From positions 1 to 25,462 of the IMG/VR virus record IMGVR_UViG_3300021962_000590: a DNA stretch of 25,462 bases; one strand, 5' to 3'. Below, piece by piece: positions 21,887 through 25,462 of this stretch. The first letter of the stretch is position 1; each line of letters begins with the position of its first letter. The translations under genes were made by a program, and so were the position numbers. Origin of the DNA: a virus. Below the pieces are notes generated by a model. It was given only the letters and a program-made list of their open reading frames with translations, had not been told where the DNA came from and made no database searches.

Positions 21887-22426
21887 ATGACAGTTTCAAT
21901 CGCAACAATGCCTCCACAAATACAACAGAGGTATAACGCTAAATTGTTGTCTACTCCTGAAAGAAATCTTGTTCACATGTTATTTGCAACTCCTGTAGAG
22001 CTTCCAGATAACCAAGGTTTTATCGATAGACAATCTAGATATGATCGCTTAGATCTATTCCCAGTGCCTCTTGATGACGCACAGATTAATCCACCACCAC
22101 AAGCACTAAACCGTGTTGATGTGGATTGTAGAGTGCGTGTTTATGCAACTTATACTGTACTTACACGCCAAGTAACAATCACAAACGAAGATCCAGTTCT
22201 CAATAGCGCTGCAGCCCGTTTAGGCCAAGCACTTAGAGAAACTCAAGACGTACTCGTAAGAGATGCTCTCGAAGCTACTGCATCGGTCATAAACTGTGTG
22301 GGGGGTACAAACGGCGATTTACCAACAGAAATGACGGTAACCGATATTGACGACGTTGTAACAGTACTGCAAAACAACTCTGCGGAATACATTACAAACA
22401 TCGTTGAAGCTGACCTCAAATTCGGT
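21887..22426 (+). CDS. Major capsid protein, exon 1 (N4-gp56-like; residues 1-180)
   Basis: The coat protein of the head. The spliced gene joins six exons: 21887-22426, 22669-22784, 22995-23129, about 23360-23452, about 23682-23754 and about 24515-24568, giving roughly 335 residues. Exon 1 encodes the N-terminal half with blocks I recall from the N4-gp56 capsid family: TYTVLTRQVTITNEDPVLN, LGQALRETQDVLVRDALEAT and the stretch up to EADLKFG. The frame then reads into the intron and stops at 22483. The exon 1/2 junction restores G-T-S-P-I-G in frame. Without splicing only a truncated 198-residue product would be made. Family naming is from memory. Confidence 0.88.
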
Positions 22427-22668
22427 AAAATAAGTGCCGAAATAAAACCTTGGGTAATTGACTTGAAGTGCCTTGCAGCGTAGCAACTGAAGGTTAACAA
22501 GGCGCAAGCAGCTTCAAGCATGCAGCGTGAGAGACTAAACCCTGAGGACCATGTCGAGGATAAGCTCGATATGGTATGTGATAGTCCGAACTCTACGAAT
22601 AAATAAAGGTAGAGAAGCAAACAGAAATGATTTGCTCGCCTAGAAATAGGTTACAAAGTAACAAAATG
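22427..22668 (+). ncRNA. Group I intron 1 in the capsid gene (242 bases)
   Basis: Exon 1 ends TTCGGT, which pairs with the guide GCCGAA at the start of the intron, giving the required U-G pair at the splice site (P1). AAGT just before the guide pairs with ACTT at the start of exon 2 (P10). P7 is GACTA (22533-22537) with TAGTC (22582-22586). Hairpins CTCTAC/GTAGAG, AGCAAA/TTTGCT and CCTA/TAGG follow (P9 region), and the intron ends in G. No protein is encoded. Confidence 0.92.
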
Positions 22669-22784
22669 ACTTCACCGATTGGTGATAGCTATGGATGTAT
22701 GTTATCTACAAGAATGATCCCTGTTTTAAATAATATGACAGGCTTTATTCGTAAGTTTCAATATCCAAGAATTGACCAGACGCT
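22669..22784 (+). CDS. Major capsid protein, exon 2
   Basis: It continues the coat protein in frame from TSPIGDSYGCMLSTRMIPVL through MTGFIRKFQYPRIDQT, ending in codon phase 2 (CT). Unspliced, the frame would run on to a stop at 22839. Confidence 0.88.
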
Positions 22785-22994
22785 AAACTTTGATGGTGTC
22801 TATAAATCTAACCTGATTGAGGTGGAAGCCGTAGCGTAAATACGTCGGTGACACTGCGGAACCTGAAAAGGACCGTAAGAGACTAAGCGGTTAGAGCCGA
22901 AAGGCAAGCGATAGTCCGAACCAATTCGAAAGATTTGGAGAGGGGAATAACAAGACCCTCCGCCTAGCAATAGGTCATAAAAAGTAACAGTTAG
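22785..22994 (+). ncRNA. Group I intron 2 in the capsid gene (210 bases)
   Basis: Exon 2 ends AGACGCT, which pairs with guide GGTGTCT (7 bp with terminal U-G; P1). TGAT before the guide pairs with ATCA at the start of exon 3 (P10). P7 is GACTA (22881-22885) with TAGTC (22912-22916). P9-region hairpins CCAA...TTGG, GAGGG/CCCTC and CCTA/TAGG resemble intron 1, and the intron ends GTAACAGTTAG. Confidence 0.92.
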
Positions 22995-23129
22995 ATCAAC
23001 AGAATGGGGCGGTGTTAACAACGTGCGTTTCTTTGTTTCAGAACAAGGTAGCGTAACCCCAGCGGCTTCTTTGCTTGGTAACGATGTGGCTAACTGCTTC
23101 GTTGCTGCTAAAGAATCGTATAAAGTGGT
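22995..23129 (+). CDS. Major capsid protein, exon 3
   Basis: The junction gives L-S-T-E-W-G-G-V-N-N-V-R-F-F-V-S, matching the usual G-E-x-G-S-V-x-x-x-R-F stretch of this capsid family, then AAKESYKVV. The 5' boundary is firm; the 3' end (23129 or 23130) depends on which U pairs with G in P1 of the next intron. Confidence 0.85.
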
Positions 23130-23359
23130 TCGAGTAATAAGCCCAGGCCACTATAAATCCTTTCTGATCGTCTTAGAGGTCTTAACAGGTAATGCTGAAG
23201 ATAATAAGGGGCAAGCAATCGAAAGATGTGCAGCCTGAGAGAACAAGCGAAAGGACATCGAAAGATGAAGCGATGTTCCGATCCTTATGGAAACATAAGG
23301 AGGCTGGCAGAAATGATCAGCCCGCCTATCGTAAGATAGGTCATAAAGTAACAGCACGG
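23130..23359 (+). ncRNA. Group I intron 3 in the capsid gene (about 230 bases)
   Basis: Exon 3 end AGTGGT pairs with GCCACT (P1). P7 is GAACA (23241-23245) with TGTTC (23274-23278), a compensatory change from introns 1 and 2. Hairpins GCTG/CAGC and CCTATC/GATAGG and the motif AAAGTAACAG follow. The 3' end is less sure: 23354, 23359 and 23384 all keep the exon frame with a suitable 5' site, and no clear P10 was found. Confidence 0.85.
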
Positions 23360-23452
23360 ACACTTTAAGCCTGTAGAGTGTCCGACGTGGCAAGCAGGCG
23401 GTAAGGCTAGATTTATTTATCTGCCTCCTGGGTACAACAATGACCCTTGCAT
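23360..23452 (+). CDS. Major capsid protein, exon 4
   Basis: It encodes HFKPVECPTWQAGGKARFIY then LPPGYNNDPC, keeping the Gly-rich and N-D-P blocks near the C-terminus of this capsid family. The 3' border after GCAT is supported by a 7-bp P1 helix. The first few codons are uncertain. Confidence 0.8.
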
Positions 23453-23681
23453 AAATAAAATTTTGAGTGTGCAAGTAAAACCCGATTTGATTGACTTGGA
23501 AGCCTACAGCGAAAGCCATGGCGACAAGGCGCAAGCAGCGTAAAGCGTGCAGCGTGAGAGCAGTAAGCAATTGGGATCCTTCGGGATATGCGGTACTCCG
23601 ATCCACACAACGAAAGGTGTGGAGGTAAGCTGAGAAGACTTACCCGTTTTTAGCCTGCTGGACGTAACAAACCTCGCTCCG
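23453..23681 (+). ncRNA. Group I intron 4 in the capsid gene (about 229 bases)
   Basis: Exon 4 ends CTTGCAT, which pairs with guide GTGCAAG (7 bp with terminal U-G). P7 is the GAGCAGTA region (23557-23564) with TACTC (23594-23598). The core AAGGCGCAAGCAGC...GCAGCGTGAGAG is nearly the same as in intron 1. The 3' end is placed after G at 23681 because this restores the frame C-M-H-T-A-G-C-S-F-Y; a start of exon 5 at 23676 is also in frame. Confidence 0.82.
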
Positions 23682-23754
23682 GCATACAGCGGGCTGTTCC
23701 TTTTACCAGGGTGAATATGTAAAATTGGCTCTGGGATGGTTTTTGGAGGCTGCA
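23682..23754 (+). CDS. Major capsid protein, exon 5
   Basis: It encodes HTAGCSFYQGEYVKLALGWF then LEAA. The frame meets a stop at 23755-23757, inside intron 5. The exact 3' border is not fixed because no clean P1 pairing was found for the next intron; it lies within about 23735-23756. Confidence 0.7.
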
Positions 23755-24514
23755 TAAGCCAAAAAACTAAAAATTAATCTTCACTGATTAACTTGGACGC
23801 CTAAGGTTATATAGTGACAATATAACTATGGTAACAGGGACGAAGATTATACTTTTTATGATGCAGTGTATTATAATCCTTTAAAAAGGAGGCAATGCAT
23901 GAAGACTTGTAAATTATGTAAGGTAACTAAAGAATATGAACATTTTCCAAAACATAGTTCTTATTCAGATGGATATTACTCCAGATGCAAAGAATGCAAT
24001 TATAGATTGGAAAAAGAATGGAGACAAAACAATCCAGAAAAGAAAAATGAAATACGCACAAGGTATAGACAAAATAATAGGGAAAAAATTCGTGAGCAAG
24101 ATAAACAATTTTATGAAAAAAATTGCGAACGTCTTAGAGAAAAGCAAAAAATTGATAAAATTGAAAACCCTCACAAACATAAAGCCTATAAAGAATATCG
24201 AGTCGCATTATCAAATGGAAAGATTAAACAAACTGATTACTGTCAAATATGTGGCATTAAAAACATGCCTCTTGATGGTCATCATGCAGATTATGAAAAA
24301 CCATTGGAAGTCATTTGGATTTGCAAAAGTTGCCATATGTACATACATAAAAAAATATAATCACGTTGAGAGACTGAGTGTGAGGACTCTTTATAAGAGA
24401 AGCGACAGTCCGATCTTAAATGAAAGTTTAAGAGGGAGATTTGAAGCAGTTTCCCCGCTACTAAAATTGTTAGTAGTCAGTAAACGATGTAAATTGTTGA
24501 AAGTAACAGGTTTG
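23755..24514 (+). ncRNA. Group I intron 5 in the capsid gene, carrying an HNH gene (about 760 bases)
   Basis: The start region GATTAACTTGGACGCC matches introns 1, 2 and 4. P7 is GACTG (24372-24376) with CAGTC (24406-24410), another compensatory pair. P9-type hairpins CTTAAA/TTTAAG and CTACTA/TAGTAG and the end motif AAAGTAACAG follow. The endonuclease gene is inserted ahead of the P7 5' strand, in a P5/P6 loop-like position. Both ends are approximate: P1 and P10 could not be assigned. With its own homing enzyme this is the likely mobile member of the set. Confidence 0.82.
23899..24360 (+). CDS. Intron-encoded HNH homing endonuclease, 153 aa
   Basis: The start at 23899 is chosen because AAGGAGG lies 8 bases before it. 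Cys pairs CKLC and CKEC near the N-terminus form a zinc finger of about 30 residues. A highly charged helical linker follows (residues about 35-105). The C-terminal HNH domain reads CQICG, then DGHHADYEKPLEVIWICKSCHMYIHKK, split here into the catalytic DGHHADYEKP and the metal-binding CKSCH. Such enzymes nick or cut intronless alleles and so spread their intron. It lies wholly inside intron 5. Its AT-rich, Lys/Asn-rich codon use differs from the capsid exons, as expected for an invading gene. Confidence 0.9.
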   Translation: MKTCKLCKVTKEYEHFPKHSSYSDGYYSRCKECNYRLEKEWRQNNPEKKNEIRTRYRQNNREKIREQDKQFYEKNCERLREKQKIDKIENPHKHKAYKEYRVALSNGKIKQTDYCQICGIKNMPLDGHHADYEKPLEVIWICKSCHMYIHKKI

Positions 24515-24568
24515 CAATGCATTACAAACGATCTTTGGATCCAAAACCTAAGATCAACAGGAATTTAA
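24515..24568 (+). CDS. Major capsid protein, exon 6 (C-terminus)
   Basis: It encodes CITNDLWIQNLRSTGI and the stop at 24566-24568. The ITNDxWIxNLRST ending is one I recall from capsids of this kind and follows naturally on LGWFLEAA of exon 5. The 5' border is approximate. The stop overlaps the ribosome site of the next gene. Confidence 0.7.
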   Translation, partial: QCITNDLWIQNLRSTGI

Positions 24569-24578
24569 GGAGGAAATT

Positions 24579-25462
24579 ATGCTACCATATCAAATCGTTG
24601 AAGGTGGATCTTTTACTTCCGATTCCACTTTAAGTAAACAAGTAGCTCTATCTTGCGCTCCTGATCTATTCTGGATCAGAAACCGCACAGCATGGGGCGA
24701 TGATGCAGCTGAAACAAGCGTTGAAAGCTGGTATAGAATAGGCATGGCAGCAGGTGCAGCCCAGACAACAGACCAAGCAAACGTAACAGGTGCTTTGTCT
24801 TCTGAGGCAGTAACAAGCGGTGGTTTTACACTGATTGATACAGCAGCGCCCCCTTCTTTTGCCTCTCTTGCAACAACTGCGATCACAGGTATTGCCGGTA
24901 CATTTGTCGTGTCAATGGCAAACACTGGTAATATCGCTGTTGGTGATTATGTAAGACTCATCAATACAACTGGTGAGCTACAAATTGCAGGATATAGCTT
25001 TCAAGTTACAGCGGTAACGGCAAACGTATCTATCACTCTTGGCTATATGGCCTCTTCTGGTATTACATTTGCAGCGGATGCAACGGCTGGTTTTGTAAAA
25101 AAATACATTCCTAACCTCATGTATCCTCGTTGGAGCTATATTGCAAACATCACTCAAGCAGCGCAAGCGGTTGTATTCTTTACAGCTAAAAATGATTACA
25201 CCCCTGGTGAGATCATTAGCTTAAGAGTACCTCAAGAGTATGGAATGATTGAAGCTAACTTAGTTCCTGCACGTGTTTTAAGCGTCACAAATAGCTCAAC
25301 TGTATCTTCAGTAACGCTAGACCTAGACACTTCAGGCTTTAGTGCGTTTACATTCCCAACAAGTGCCGTTGCTGCTGCTGGTGTTTCGCCTGCTGTTGCT
25401 GTGCCTTCATCTTCTGGCGTTGTGCCATTTGCTGGAAGCGCAACAATACCGCAACAACCTCC
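24579..25462 (+). CDS. Virion-associated protein, 3' end outside window (at least 294 aa)
   Basis: It starts at ATG after a near-perfect AAGGAGG and stays open to the window end. The product begins MLPYQIVEGGSFTSDSTLSK and ALSCAPDLFWIRNRTAW. It is then Ala-, Thr-, Ser- and Val-rich with many beta segments and a block MYPRWSYIANITQAAQAVVF. No signal peptide or membrane segment is seen. Position directly after the capsid gene and the low-complexity beta style suggest a decoration, head or tube protein, but I recognise no family. Confidence 0.75.
   Translation, partial: MLPYQIVEGGSFTSDSTLSKQVALSCAPDLFWIRNRTAWGDDAAETSVESWYRIGMAAGAAQTTDQANVTGALSSEAVTSGGFTLIDTAAPPSFASLATTAITGIAGTFVVSMANTGNIAVGDYVRLINTTGELQIAGYSFQVTAVTANVSITLGYMASSGITFAADATAGFVKKYIPNLMYPRWSYIANITQAAQAVVFFTAKNDYTPGEIISLRVPQEYGMIEANLVPARVLSVTNSSTVSSVTLDLDTSGFSAFTFPTSAVAAAGVSPAVAVPSSSGVVPFAGSATIPQQP

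Noticed and set aside
22243-22620. Leftward frame across capsid exon 1 and intron 1
   Set aside because: It overlaps coding sequence and a well-supported group I intron core; low-complexity product.
22627-22839. Small separate gene downstream of the capsid N-terminal fragment
   Set aside because: It is exon 2 of the capsid gene read with intron sequence on both sides; the splice junctions explain it.
23151-23606. Leftward frame of 151 codons across introns 3 and 4
   Set aside because: It spans exon 4 and two intron cores on the opposite strand; the RNA structure explains the sequence.
23936-24568. Rightward 210-codon frame overlapping the HNH gene
   Set aside because: It is mostly the shifted frame of the HNH gene; only its last codons, which are capsid exon 6, are real.
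21887-24568. Capsid gene decayed to a pseudogene by frameshifts
   Set aside because: Each break coincides with a complete intron core with P1/P7/P9 elements, and the exons keep conserved blocks.

Overview
The window is an AT-rich segment of a tailed double-stranded DNA phage, probably podovirus-like. It has a long P22-type portal, a scaffold, an N4-gp56-like major capsid protein, and cassettes of small appendage or tail proteins with C1q-like domains. No integrase, tRNA or CRISPR array was seen. The host cannot be proven from sequence. A gene for an Hc1-type histone H1-like protein (the chlamydial nucleoid protein family) suggests a bacterium of the Chlamydiota or a similar intracellular lineage.

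Layout. 1-701: C-terminal part of an unrecognised protein with a Lys-Pro tail. 777-968 (-): small gene with a strong promoter. 1293-6274 (+): tightly packed virion appendage genes, many joined by TAATG or TGATG overlaps, ending in a 424-residue repeat protein. 6287-6887 (+): a tiny lipoprotein and two small genes. 6990-8093 (-): orphan C5 cytosine methyltransferase. 8241-10050 (-): recombination operon erf, ssb, yqaJ. 10134-10361 (+): HTH regulator-like gene. 10323-10478 (-): small membrane protein. 10761-13577 (+): replication genes (two winged-helix O-like proteins, DnaB-like helicase, RusA-like resolvase). 13812-14468 (-): two small genes. 14639-17161 (+): packaging genes ending in the large terminase. 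17359-20713 (+): portal, small genes, the Hc1-like gene and a conserved hypothetical. 20715-21059 (-): Cys-rich zinc-binding gene. 21154 to the end (+): scaffold, major capsid gene, and a cut-off virion gene.

The outstanding feature is the major capsid gene (21887-24568). It is broken into six exons by five related group I introns, recognisable by their R/S (P7) elements, P9-type hairpins and, for the first two, exact P1 and P10 pairings. The P7 helices covary between introns (GACTA/TAGTC, GAACA/TGTTC, GACTG/CAGTC). Only the last and longest intron carries an HNH endonuclease gene. Splicing joins the pieces into one capsid protein of about 335 residues; without it the longest product would be only the N-terminal half.

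A second pattern links three leftward promoters (near 1000, 10090 and 14540). Each has a 14-bp imperfect palindrome of the form TAGCnnnnnnGCTA at the same position against the -10 box, a candidate operator for a phage regulator.
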